DNA from: Candidatus Gastranaerophilales bacterium
GTDB lineage: Bacteria > Cyanobacteriota > Vampirovibrionia > Gastranaerophilales > Gastranaerophilaceae
Direction of reading: 5' to 3'
DNA length: 52,050 nucleotides
NCBI GenBank assembly: GCA_944322855.1
Contig: CALUQG010000013.1
Coordinates: forward strand, 1-52,050
In this document: one piece after another, positions 32,396-40,890 of the stretch
Numbering within the stretch: position 1 is the first letter of the stretch
Layout: each line of letters begins with the position of its first letter
The notes under the pieces: model-generated
What the model was told of the DNA's origin: nothing
Seen by the model: the letters and a program-made list of their open reading frames with translations, nothing else
Databases searched by the model: none
Translations under genes and position numbers: made by a program

Positions 32396-32785
32396 ATGTT
32401 AAAAGATATTTTTAACTCACCTCAAATAGCAACTATTGACGGCAAAGATTATAAATTTGAATATAATCATGCTGCATATGCAATACTTGAAAATAAAACA
32501 CAAAAAAGTGCATATGACTTTTATGATTTGTTTATGTCTAATAAAGAAATTATGATAAAAGATGCACTTGTTATTGTAACGTGTGCAATGCAAAAACATC
32601 ATAAACCAAAAGATATTTTGAAGTTTGAAGAAAATTTACGAAATTATCCGGGATTATGGCAAGAAATAAAAGAAGCAGTAATATCAGCATTTATAATTCC
32701 GTTACTGCCGCCGCAAATTTTAAAAGAGTCAAAGTTATTTGAAAATTCTAAAAAAAAAATACTGACGAAATCTCAGGAAAAATAG
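32396..32785 (+). CDS. Tail assembly chaperone 2, short form (gpG-like)
   Basis: A 129-residue protein with the same layout as chaperone 1 (ATIDGKDYKFEYNHAAYAILE and VSAFIIPLLPPQ parallel IRIENNSYKIEYDNKAYAQLE and SSAFVTPLVPPE), so the two are paralogues that have diverged considerably. Ribosome binding site is AAAAAGGAGAAACG. It has a run of ten A residues near the 3' end, from which the -1 frame continues into the T-like domain. Two chaperones in one element, each near a different tape-measure gene, is unusual. Confidence 0.8.
   Translation: MLKDIFNSPQIATIDGKDYKFEYNHAAYAILENKTQKSAYDFYDLFMSNKEIMIKDALVIVTCAMQKHHKPKDILKFEENLRNYPGLWQEIKEAVISAFIIPLLPPQILKESKLFENSKKKILTKSQEK
32750..32759 (+). 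promoter_or_regulatory. -1 frameshift site of chaperone 2
   Basis: Ten A residues are read as AAA AAA AAA A in the chaperone frame, giving an A_AAA_AAA heptamer. The -1 frame is open from here to the stop at 33000, which yields a fusion of about 201 residues. Confidence 0.75.
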
Positions 32786-33000
32786 AATATGATTGGGTAA
32801 AAAACTATGTTTGCGCAAAAACTATACTCAATTGGAGTGACCAAGATTTTTGGGAAGCAACACCCAAAATGTTCTATGCCTGTTTTTGTACATATACAGA
32901 AATGCATGTAGAAGCAAATAAAAAAATTGAAACACCGGAACCTCTTGTCGGACGTGATGCAATAAAAGCCCTAAGCTATGTTGCTCAAAGAATAAGATAA
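32758..33000 (+). CDS. Tail assembly chaperone 2, T-domain reached by frameshift
   Basis: This frame has no usable start of its own until an internal ATG at 32869, so automated gene callers will miss it. It encodes YDWVKNYVCAKTILNWSDQDF, WEATPKMFYACF, and ends PLVGRDAIKALSYVAQRIR. The WS-x-x-x-FW and VGRxAxKALSYxAQ patterns match the T-domain of chaperone 1 at 12519. Conservation of a -1 extension in both paralogues is good evidence that both frameshifts are real and functional. Confidence 0.78.
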   Translation, partial: NTDEISGKIEYDWVKNYVCAKTILNWSDQDFWEATPKMFYACFCTYTEMHVEANKKIETPEPLVGRDAIKALSYVAQRIR

Positions 33001-33024
33001 CCTATTACATGGTATAATTGTTCT

Positions 33025-33540
33025 ATGAAATTTCTGATTTGTTTATTTATTCTTTGTTTTTCCGTCTTGTCAACAAATGCAGTGACTCTGAAAGGAGGTA
33101 TTGCATACACTGTTGAACAGGCTAGGACAGAAGCGTTTGATGGTATTGAATATTCATTGCCGGCAAAAATTATCAAAAAGAACAAAACTGATCCAAACTA
33201 CGATATCAACAAGATGCTTATAGAAAACGATGTTGATGAAGTTGCTGACAGGTTTATTCAATTGTTTAATGATGGTTATTGTATAGTATACAAACAAAAC
33301 CTTAATTATGGATATTACTATAAATTCAATGGAGAACTTGAACATATAGAAAAGATAAGCAACGCAAGCTATCCATATAAAGGCGCAAAGTATAATTTAA
33401 ACGGGAAATTAATTAGAGTTGTCATATCGCCGCAAAAAGATAATTCGTATATCTTTTTTCCTGATGGTACTTTAGATACACATTGGGTTGGTAATAAAGA
33501 ATATGACAAAAATGGAAAAATTATTAACCAACGATATTAA
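33025..33540 (+). CDS. Exported paralogue I, upstream of tape-measure gene 2
   Basis: A 171-residue member of the array family: signal peptide MKFLICLFILCFSVLSTNA, then KGGIAYTVEQARTEAF, KKNKTDPNYDINKML, YYYKFNGELEHI, AKYNLNGKLIRV, YIFFPDGTLDTHW, ending KEYDKNGKIINQRY. It lies between the chaperone-2 and tape-measure-2 genes and, unlike the array members, is on the plus strand. An extended -10 (TGGTATAAT) sits 6 bases before ATG with no ribosome binding site, so it has its own leaderless promoter inside the structural operon. This ties the family to tape-measure genes at two separate sites. Confidence 0.75.
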   Translation: MKFLICLFILCFSVLSTNAVTLKGGIAYTVEQARTEAFDGIEYSLPAKIIKKNKTDPNYDINKMLIENDVDEVADRFIQLFNDGYCIVYKQNLNYGYYYKFNGELEHIEKISNASYPYKGAKYNLNGKLIRVVISPQKDNSYIFFPDGTLDTHWVGNKEYDKNGKIINQRY

Positions 33541-33549
33541 GGAGTATTT

Positions 33550-34521
33550 ATGAATAATAGAACAGTTGGTCTTTCAAATTCAAAGACCATAGATGAGCTG
33601 CAAAATTTATACAACAATATCCCTAAAATAAAATCTGCATTTCAAGATTTTTTTGATGCTCTTATTGATTTGAACAAAAATTACACACAAAATGTAAAAA
33701 AAGAAACCCCATATGCAATTTTACTAAAAGAAATGCAGCAGAATGAAGAAAATCTTTCTGCCGATGTTGAACATTACAGAAATGCATATCAAAGCCGGCT
33801 AGAAATAGACAACTGGTATCTCAAAGAATACAAAAAAATACAAAGCAACAAAGCAAAGCTTTCCAAACAAGATCAAAGTATTGCTTTTGCTGACCTGAAT
33901 ACACTTTATGAAGAAAGAGCCAAACAAGCTGATGAACAGGTATGGCAAGAACGGGGACAAGAGCTTGGAAGCATTGTCGGAGATGGTTTGAAAGATATTT
34001 TAAAAGAATACGACAATTTTGACGGAAATATGAGAAATATGTCAAAAAAGCTCTATGATTTTCTAATTGATGAAGCAATGAATGCAATGCTTCAACAGCT
34101 TCTCGGTGTAAAACAAATGCAAAAGCTGGCTGCAGCCCTTAATGCTGGTTCCCAAAAGGGTGGGTTTATCGGTGCTGCTTCAGGAATTATCAAAGGTATA
34201 GGAAGCTTTTTCGGCTACAAATTCCATTCCGGAGGAATAGTCCCTCGCGGTGCAAATTCACAAATCCCGGGAACAGAAGAACAACTCGCTTTACTTAAAG
34301 GAGGAGAACGCATTCTCAGCCCCGGAGAAAACACAAACTACAATTCAGGATTTTCTAACCAGAAATCGCCTGTTCTTTTTAACAATTTCAACATAAAAGC
34401 CTGGGATTCAAAAGATGTCAAAAGATGCTTGCTTGAAAACAGAAATCTATTAAACACTATTACTTTTCAAGGCATAAAAGACAATCATGCCCAGCTTAGA
34501 ACAATGGTAAGAAATGCTTAA
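33550..34521 (+). CDS. Tail tape-measure protein 2
   Basis: A 323-residue protein with ribosome binding site TAAGGAG. The N-terminal two thirds are charged helices (about 10-190) that share no visible similarity with tape measure 1. A glycine/alanine-rich hydrophobic stretch follows (IGAASGIIKGIGSFFG). The last ~100 residues from HSGGIVPRGANSQIPG are almost the same as tape measure 1 and end DNHAQLRTMVRNA. The C-terminal domain binds the tail tip, so both versions could dock on the same tip proteins. About 320 residues predicts a short tail, near 50 nm by the usual 0.15 nm per residue. Confidence 0.78.
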   Translation: MNNRTVGLSNSKTIDELQNLYNNIPKIKSAFQDFFDALIDLNKNYTQNVKKETPYAILLKEMQQNEENLSADVEHYRNAYQSRLEIDNWYLKEYKKIQSNKAKLSKQDQSIAFADLNTLYEERAKQADEQVWQERGQELGSIVGDGLKDILKEYDNFDGNMRNMSKKLYDFLIDEAMNAMLQQLLGVKQMQKLAAALNAGSQKGGFIGAASGIIKGIGSFFGYKFHSGGIVPRGANSQIPGTEEQLALLKGGERILSPGENTNYNSGFSNQKSPVLFNNFNIKAWDSKDVKRCLLENRNLLNTITFQGIKDNHAQLRTMVRNA

Positions 34522-34551
34522 GTAAATAATAACAACTTAATGACAGGTTTA

Positions 34552-34585
34552 AACACGTATGAGCTTTAATATACGTGTTGTTTTT
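34552..34585 (+). terminator. Terminator after tape-measure gene 2
   Basis: AACACGTAT (34552-34560) pairs with ATACGTGTT (34571-34579), followed by GTTTTT. It precedes the gpK-like gene. Confidence 0.75.
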
Positions 34586-34604
34586 ATGCACAAAAGGAGA
34601 AATC

Positions 34605-34976
34605 ATGAAAAAAGAACTTCAAATCAAAAAACTTTTAGAACAAATCGGCCGTCCCTATGAAATGTTTAATGATGACGGAACATATCAGGGATGTTTTTAT
34701 CCCTTGCAATTCTTATATCCTGAACTGCCAAAATATAATCTTCCGGAAAATGAAAATCAATTTGAATTCGGAATGCAAAAGATAAAAGAACATTGCAAAC
34801 CTGTGCATCCTGCAAATTTAGAAACAGGAGATATTATTGCTCTGAATTTTAAGGGTGTTTTACACATTGCAATATACTTTGAATACGGAAAAATTATTCA
34901 CGTATTCAAAAATCATACATTAGAGATAGGGAGATTGAAAATGTTTAAAAATTTTCAATCTTTTAGGGTGATATAA
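34605..34976 (+). CDS. NlpC/P60-type tail peptidase (gpK-like)
   Basis: A 123-residue protein from the ATG at 34605 (AAAAGGAGAAATC). It is a compact papain-like fold with candidate catalytic cysteine at residue 30 (YQGCFYP) and histidine near 87 (VLHIAIYFEYGKIIHVF), as in the C-terminal peptidase of lambda gpK and the RcGTA tail peptidase. It would cut peptide cross-links of the target cell wall during DNA entry. It sits directly before the gpJ-like gene. The partner gpM/L-like gene that usually precedes it is 20 kb upstream. Confidence 0.72.
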   Translation: MKKELQIKKLLEQIGRPYEMFNDDGTYQGCFYPLQFLYPELPKYNLPENENQFEFGMQKIKEHCKPVHPANLETGDIIALNFKGVLHIAIYFEYGKIIHVFKNHTLEIGRLKMFKNFQSFRVI

Positions 34977-37427
34977 ATGGGTATTTTTGAAACAATTGGT
35001 GCAGTAGTCCTTGCTTCTGTCGGCGGTGCAATTTCCGGTTCCGCAGCTGCCGGTGCTGCTATTTTTACAGTAAGTGCAACTGTTGCAACTGTAATAGGTG
35101 TTGGCGCAACAATCTGTACATTCGGCGGTATTGCATTATCCATAATTGGTGCGGTAAAGTCAAAAGATTTTGGTTCTTCTTCTCCTACATACAAAGGACT
35201 GCTGCAAACACAAACAGACCAGAATCTTCCTATACCGCTTTTATACGGCACATGCAAACTTGCCGGAAACAGAATATGGCAGGATGAAAATTATACAACA
35301 ACTGTCAGAAGAATTGTTGCCTTTTCAGAAGGTGAAATCTGCGGTTATTCCGATGTCAGACTAAATGATATTCCGTTATCTGACATTGCCGGTGTAAATA
35401 TCGGATATTACCTGGGAACACAATATCAGGAAATTGATCCGATTATAGCCGGAGCAAATCATAAAGAACGAGCTTCAAAAGTAGGTTCTCTAAAAAATCT
35501 GGCATATATTGCCATTGCTGTTCCCAGAAGTCAAAAAATCGACGCAAATTACAACCTTACAGCCATTGTAAAAGGCCGAAAAATAAGAGTTTACGAAAAC
35601 AAATATGAATATGAAATAAAATATTCAGAAAATCCGGCCTGGGTTATGTTTGACTTTCTGACTTGCTATAACGGGCTTGGGCTCGCTATAAACAACTATG
35701 GAAATATTTCAGATGATTTAATCAATGACCTTTTTGACCTTGACAGTTTTATTGAATCAGCAGCATATTGTGATGAGTTGCTGGACTGTACGGAAACTGA
35801 TGCCAACGGCAATAGTTCAACTGTAAAAAAACCTAGATTTACGTTCAACATGGTTTTCGATTCACAGACATCTGCAAGAACTATTCTGGATGAAATTTAC
35901 AGGTGCTGCCGCGGCGGTTTGTTTTTGAAAAACGGGAAACTCCAATTTAAAATAGACAAACCCGAGGTTTTAAGCAAAATATTCACCCAAAATGATATAA
36001 TTAAAGGTTCTGAAACCTTTCAGACAATACCAAAAGAGGAGCACTATGACATACTGAAGTGCTCCTTTATTTCGCCGTCACATCAATACCAGAAAGTCGA
36101 AGCAACTGCTGAATTACCGGAGTATAGAGACGGTATTCCTATTGAACACACAGTTAATATGTATTCTGTCACCAATTTTCATCAAGCTTCCAGATTAGCC
36201 TGGTATTATATTAATTCCAAAAGGCTTCAACCTTATTTTGGAAGTTTCCAAACAAATTACAAAGCCTATGATATAGAAGTCGGAGATGTTATATCTTTTG
36301 ACAGTATATTAATGGGGCTTGATAATTACAAAGTAAAAGTAACCAGTATAAGTGACAACGGCTGCGGCATTTTTACTATAAACTGGAGGACTTATGATGA
36401 AAGATTGTATTCTGATGAACTCGGAAGCAAAGAACCAACCGTCCTTATAAGCAGTTTAGAAGATATTGCCAAATATCCGGATGATGTAAAAAACTTCAAT
36501 GTTGTTCAATCAAACAACCTGTTCAACTTTGTTTGGCAGCCAAATACAAATAAATCTGACACTTATGAAATAAGAATGGGAGATCAATGGGAAAACAGCA
36601 GTGTCATAAAATCAGGGATTACTGACAATAATTTTTCTATTGAAATTCCGACAAACGGATTATTCAAATTCTGGATAAAAGCATTTAACTCATACAATTA
36701 TTCTCAAAATGCCACACTGGATGTTATCAGTGTGGATAGTGTACCGAGTATGAATGAAATCGTTAAATTAGATATTCTGGAAAATATCGAAGGAAAAGCT
36801 GATGATAATATAAAAATTTATCATCATACTTTAAAACTAAAAGAGCAGGAAATTTTCTGGCGGACAACCGAAAATTTCTGGGATGGTAATTCAGGAAATT
36901 ACCAGCATTGTGGAAGATGGGGCGCATCAGTATTAAATACAGGTGTTTACGAAAGTCAGGTATATGACATCGGAGCTGTTTTGGAAAGTATTGTATCATT
37001 TGATTACAATTATACCAGCGCTGATGAACAAAACCATATCAATATTGAATGGGCATATTCTGAAGACGGAGAAAACTATACAGATTGGAAACTGGTTAAT
37101 CCCGGCACATATACTTTCAGATATTGCAAATTTAAAATAACACTCAACGCAATAAATAATGTACAAACAGTACTAACACATTTTGTAGTCGGGGTGGATG
37201 TCCCTGACAAAGATCTTGATATGGAACTTGAAATTACAGACCCGGATGGTCTCAGGATTGATTACAATTTTATAAATGTTCCATCTATCGTTGCAACAGT
37301 CAATGACAACAACGATGCATATGTTGTAATTACAGAAAAAACAAATACCTATGCTTTCTTAAAAGCATATACAAACTCTGGCGAACTTACAACTTGCAAA
37401 GTAAGCTTGAGGGCAAAAGGGTATTAA
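34977..37427 (+). CDS. Tail tip / host-specificity protein (gpJ/TipJ-like)
   Basis: An 816-residue protein starting directly after the gpK-like stop. Residues about 1-60 are a Gly/Ala-rich hydrophobic part like that of gpI, so gpI and gpJ appear fused. The hub follows, with QTDQNLPIPLLYGTCKLAGNRIW near 80 and SEGEICGYSDVRLNDIPL near 115, typical of TipJ proteins. Later parts are beta sandwich domains (about 500-590, fibronectin-like, and a C-terminal one with FDYNYTSADEQNHINIEWAY near 680). The protein forms the central tail tip that contacts the receptor. Confidence 0.78.
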   Translation: MGIFETIGAVVLASVGGAISGSAAAGAAIFTVSATVATVIGVGATICTFGGIALSIIGAVKSKDFGSSSPTYKGLLQTQTDQNLPIPLLYGTCKLAGNRIWQDENYTTTVRRIVAFSEGEICGYSDVRLNDIPLSDIAGVNIGYYLGTQYQEIDPIIAGANHKERASKVGSLKNLAYIAIAVPRSQKIDANYNLTAIVKGRKIRVYENKYEYEIKYSENPAWVMFDFLTCYNGLGLAINNYGNISDDLINDLFDLDSFIESAAYCDELLDCTETDANGNSSTVKKPRFTFNMVFDSQTSARTILDEIYRCCRGGLFLKNGKLQFKIDKPEVLSKIFTQNDIIKGSETFQTIPKEEHYDILKCSFISPSHQYQKVEATAELPEYRDGIPIEHTVNMYSVTNFHQASRLAWYYINSKRLQPYFGSFQTNYKAYDIEVGDVISFDSILMGLDNYKVKVTSISDNGCGIFTINWRTYDERLYSDELGSKEPTVLISSLEDIAKYPDDVKNFNVVQSNNLFNFVWQPNTNKSDTYEIRMGDQWENSSVIKSGITDNNFSIEIPTNGLFKFWIKAFNSYNYSQNATLDVISVDSVPSMNEIVKLDILENIEGKADDNIKIYHHTLKLKEQEIFWRTTENFWDGNSGNYQHCGRWGASVLNTGVYESQVYDIGAVLESIVSFDYNYTSADEQNHINIEWAYSEDGENYTDWKLVNPGTYTFRYCKFKITLNAINNVQTVLTHFVVGVDVPDKDLDMELEITDPDGLRIDYNFINVPSIVATVNDNNDAYVVITEKTNTYAFLKAYTNSGELTTCKVSLRAKGY

Positions 37428-37446
37428 GAAAGGATTTATAATTATT

Positions 37447-39666
37447 ATGACAAATGAAACTTACAGTTGGACTGATAATCCGACCGTATCAGGAGTTTCT
37501 ATTTGTGACACGGATATACTTAACGATTGTTTAATGCATTTGAAATATAACCACAATCCCGGTGACGGTTTCAATCTTTTTGATACAAAAATTTCTGATC
37601 ATATTTTACAGGGAAATGAAGCTCTTGGCTGGGCATTACAAGGGTCTATTGTCACAAATATCTATCCTGATGCTGTCGAAAAAATTAAAACATTATATGA
37701 AGAAGGTGTAGAAACAACATATAGAGACATTTCATGCAAACGTTCAATTGACGGAAGATACATTGCCGATATTTCAAAATATACAGAAATAGATCAACTC
37801 TTTGAACAAAGCGGTGTAGCTGATTTCTATATCCTTGATACGGAAAACAATCAATTTTATCTGCCTAAAACAAAATGGTTTAACCAGTATACACTTGATA
37901 CAAGCCTTGTTAACAAATTTAATGAAGCAGGTTTGCCCAATATTACAGGAAGCACAAGAAATATAGCCGGAATTTTTAACGGTGCCAGCGGAGCTTTATC
38001 TATGGCATATGTAGATTCTTGCGGTATACCCGGAAAAGAACATGCTCAATTTAACCTTAATTTTAATGCGGCAAGTTCAAATCCCATATACGGAAAATCT
38101 AGTACAGTACAGCCAATTTCAAGCAACAAGCTCCTTTATTATAAAGTTGGCAGTGTAATCGTAAATTCTGACAAAGCATTGATTGATGCTCAAGAATTGC
38201 TTTCTGATGGCTTAGAAGAGCTTGAGCAAAAAATTTCTGAAGGAATTTCCGGTATAAATAGTGTTTCTAACTCGCTCAGGTACAATATTCTCACCAACCG
38301 CATACTTGAGGCGCCGAATGGTACGGCTGAGTATTCGAATGTAGGGATAGTCGGCAGTTTAACATGTTCTGACGGAGTTTTAAGTGATTTTGCCAACACA
38401 AGCTGTGCTGTTTTACCTGAAAAGTTCCAGCCGGGTTCAAATTCCTGGGAGGCTCTCTTTAAAGTTACAACGGGTGAAGATATTACTTCCTCTCAACGAA
38501 TTTTCGCTTTTAATATAAATATTTCAAATAACAGCACAATTGAGTCCGGTTATGGTATCCCTGTTTCTGTATTCAATTCTAAATTTACCTGGGCTTTATC
38601 CACAAATGGTACATCATGGAACCTTGCAAGTACTGAACAAGGTTCTTATACTGTACTCCCAAATACAACTTATTGGGTCAAAGTAAACTGGGACGGAACA
38701 AAATACACTCTTGCTTATTCTCTGACAGGAGAAACTGACAGTTTTGTTACTGATATTACTCACAATAGCACAACTCCTCTTAAATTTACCGGAAACAGTG
38801 CTGTTATCGGTAATACTGCTGCATCCAGACCCTGGAAAGGTTCTATTGACCTCAATTCTTCTTACATCAAAGTCAACGATGAGATATGGTGGGAGTTTAA
38901 CGGTACTAACCCCAATCAGGTTGTTTTGAAAGAGGGATTGAAGCTTCTTTCTGCGGTAGGAAGAAACTCTGACGGAACTTTAAACAGCACTGAATATACT
39001 CTTTCTGAAGACATCCCCTGCACTGTTTCTTCGTCTGATGTGGGATACAAATACATTGCGCTGGATACATCCTCTTCTGATGTTACTGTTTACGAGAACT
39101 ATTTTTCGCAGGAAGAAACACCAGAAGTTTCAAATGCCGTATGGTTCAAGCCTTCTGAAAACAGGTTCTATGTTTCGGATGCTGAAGGGGAATTTTCTCA
39201 GGCTAATATTGCTTTGTTTCAGGTATTCAAAGACAAATACGGATTTTTCAAGGGGTTATATCCTGATACAGCTGTAAACCTTGCCACTATGGATAATGTG
39301 GATGGAGATTGGGAAGTCAATCAGGTTGTAAACCTTGCAAATGGCAGCAGTATTCCTGTCAATATAAACCAAGGCGGTACCGTTTATACTTATGATGTTT
39401 CAAATTACTTTCCGGATGACGGGTGCGAATACGAAATTGCTTTAAGTATTGAGATTAACAACAGTGCATTTGTTATCTGTTATTTCTGGTATCCGCAGAC
39501 AAACAACACAATAACTTTTGCCAAAGGAGGAAACCCAACAGGCGGAGCAATGACTGCTATTGTCGGGCCGGACAGGCAGATAAAGATTTCCGTTGCAAGT
39601 TCTCAAGCCGCTCAGATGTGGCTTAATATCGATGCGAGAAAAAGGCTGGCAAGAAAAGGAGCTTAA
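37447..39666 (+). CDS. Tail fibre protein with LamG-like domain
   Basis: A 739-residue protein. The N-terminal part (1-280) carries attachment-like motifs and a Tyr-rich segment (TENNQFYLPKTKWFNQYTLD). A lectin-like LamG/concanavalin beta domain spans about 290-500 (NTTYWVKVNWDGTKYTLAYS and a final DLNSSYIKVNDEIWWEF). A C-terminal beta domain follows (about 610-735). This is the most likely receptor- or glycan-binding fibre. It follows the gpJ-like gene by 19 bases and is followed by the probable fibre accessory gene. Confidence 0.7.
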   Translation: MTNETYSWTDNPTVSGVSICDTDILNDCLMHLKYNHNPGDGFNLFDTKISDHILQGNEALGWALQGSIVTNIYPDAVEKIKTLYEEGVETTYRDISCKRSIDGRYIADISKYTEIDQLFEQSGVADFYILDTENNQFYLPKTKWFNQYTLDTSLVNKFNEAGLPNITGSTRNIAGIFNGASGALSMAYVDSCGIPGKEHAQFNLNFNAASSNPIYGKSSTVQPISSNKLLYYKVGSVIVNSDKALIDAQELLSDGLEELEQKISEGISGINSVSNSLRYNILTNRILEAPNGTAEYSNVGIVGSLTCSDGVLSDFANTSCAVLPEKFQPGSNSWEALFKVTTGEDITSSQRIFAFNINISNNSTIESGYGIPVSVFNSKFTWALSTNGTSWNLASTEQGSYTVLPNTTYWVKVNWDGTKYTLAYSLTGETDSFVTDITHNSTTPLKFTGNSAVIGNTAASRPWKGSIDLNSSYIKVNDEIWWEFNGTNPNQVVLKEGLKLLSAVGRNSDGTLNSTEYTLSEDIPCTVSSSDVGYKYIALDTSSSDVTVYENYFSQEETPEVSNAVWFKPSENRFYVSDAEGEFSQANIALFQVFKDKYGFFKGLYPDTAVNLATMDNVDGDWEVNQVVNLANGSSIPVNINQGGTVYTYDVSNYFPDDGCEYEIALSIEINNSAFVICYFWYPQTNNTITFAKGGNPTGGAMTAIVGPDRQIKISVASSQAAQMWLNIDARKRLARKGA

Positions 39667-39672
39667 CTACAA

Positions 39673-40332
39673 ATGATTACATACTATGCTTTTATACAAG
39701 ACGAAAAAATCCAGGGCTCCGGGAACTGCCCGATGCTTAACAAAGAGATTAAAAATATACTCATATCAAAAGATGTCTTTGAAAATTTAGACAAATACAT
39801 CTATTCAGAAGGTGAAGTTGTTCTTGACCCTGACTATGACCAAAAACAACTGGACAAGGCCCGGGAAGAAAAGATAAAAGAAGCCACGGACAAGGCTTAT
39901 TCTTTTGAAGAAAAAGATGCTTTGATTACAGTGAATGCCACAAACATGAAAAGCAGAGCCTCAGGGATTTATCATATTGAAGGAAATCTTACAAACAACA
40001 TCAAGCTTTCTGCCTATGCTTCATCTATCACAGAAACAGACGTTGTTCCGTGGAATACAAAAGAAAACGTCAATGTTTTGTTGAACAAAACCGCTTGTTT
40101 AGAGCTTACGTCTTTGATGAGCCAATTAAACGCAAAGCTCTGGACTGTTGATTTTCCGGCTTACCTTGCACAGATTGAAGCCTGTGAAACAAAAGAAGAT
40201 GTTGAAGCAATTGAGATTGAATACCAGAACCCGGCAGAAATTGTGGATGTGAACATTCCACCCGAAGAAGGAGAAACCGCAGAGCCGCAGGAAGATGCTG
40301 ACACAAGCGGTGATGATTTGTCACAAACTTAA
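39673..40332 (+). CDS. Fibre-associated protein (DUF4376-like)
   Basis: A 219-residue protein. The first 45 residues form a small beta domain, then a highly charged helix (DPDYDQKQLDKAREEKIKEA). The middle region (KAYSFEEKDALITVNATNMKSRASGI) and the helical VLLNKTACLELTSLMSQL resemble DUF4376 proteins encoded beside tail fibres. The last 35 residues are acidic and disordered. It lies 6 bases after the fibre gene; fibre folding or attachment is the likely role. Confidence 0.62.
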   Translation: MITYYAFIQDEKIQGSGNCPMLNKEIKNILISKDVFENLDKYIYSEGEVVLDPDYDQKQLDKAREEKIKEATDKAYSFEEKDALITVNATNMKSRASGIYHIEGNLTNNIKLSAYASSITETDVVPWNTKENVNVLLNKTACLELTSLMSQLNAKLWTVDFPAYLAQIEACETKEDVEAIEIEYQNPAEIVDVNIPPEEGETAEPQEDADTSGDDLSQT

Positions 40333-40422
40333 AACGAGGTAACAGATGAAAATCTAAAGACAATAAAAACAGAAAGCAATTTAAATTAATTGTTTTCAAA
40401 ACTATATTTAAGGAGATTTATT

Positions 40423-40641
40423 ATGGATGAAAATACAAAAAATAAATTGAAAAAAGAAGGTCTTGAATATGCGGAAAAAATCACAAAAGAAAGTGTTGAA
40501 TGCATATTTAATTTGATAGAAATCATTATCAAAGACAGTCAAAATAAAATAGATGATTTATTTTTGGGAATACTTAACCCGTTAAAAGCTCTTGTAATTG
40601 AATATGTTGATAACATAGACGGAGAAAAATCTAATGTATAA
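40423..40641 (+). CDS. Small helical protein before the lysis genes
   Basis: A 72-residue protein from the ATG at 40423 (AAGGAGATTTATT). It is amphipathic and mostly helical (MDENTKNKLKKEGLEYAEKI, then ESVECIFNLIEIIIKD). There is no signal peptide and no clear membrane segment. It overlaps the next gene by 8 bases. No family recognised; part of the fibre-to-lysis block. Confidence 0.55.
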   Translation: MDENTKNKLKKEGLEYAEKITKESVECIFNLIEIIIKDSQNKIDDLFLGILNPLKALVIEYVDNIDGEKSNV

Positions 40642-40873
40642 ATCAATTATAGAAAGCATAAGCCGGGTATTGTACAAATTTTTTGACTGGAGAAAAACAG
40701 AAACACAAAACCAATCAGAAACAGAAATTATCCACGACAAGCGAGACTACAAAAAAGCAACTGATATTGCAGAAGAAATAATTAATACTACAGAAAAATA
40801 CAAAAACAAAATGAGTTTTGCAGACAGACTTAGATTTTCTCATCTTGTGGAAAAATTTCAAAAATTTAACTAA
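40634..40873 (+). CDS. Small charged protein in the lysis block
   Basis: A 79-residue protein that overlaps the previous gene. An N-terminal amphipathic stretch (YKSIIESISRVLYKFFDW) is followed by a hydrophilic helical part (YKKATDIAEEIINTTEKYKNK). No membrane segment long enough for a holin is visible. Position suggests a lysis accessory or structural protein. No family recognised. Confidence 0.5.
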   Translation: MYKSIIESISRVLYKFFDWRKTETQNQSETEIIHDKRDYKKATDIAEEIINTTEKYKNKMSFADRLRFSHLVEKFQKFN

Positions 40874-40890
40874 TTATACAGGAGATATTT

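Noticed and set aside
20715-39666. Diversity-generating retroelement acting on tape-measure or fibre genes
   Set aside because: No reverse transcriptase and no template/variable repeat pair with adenine-biased differences is visible.
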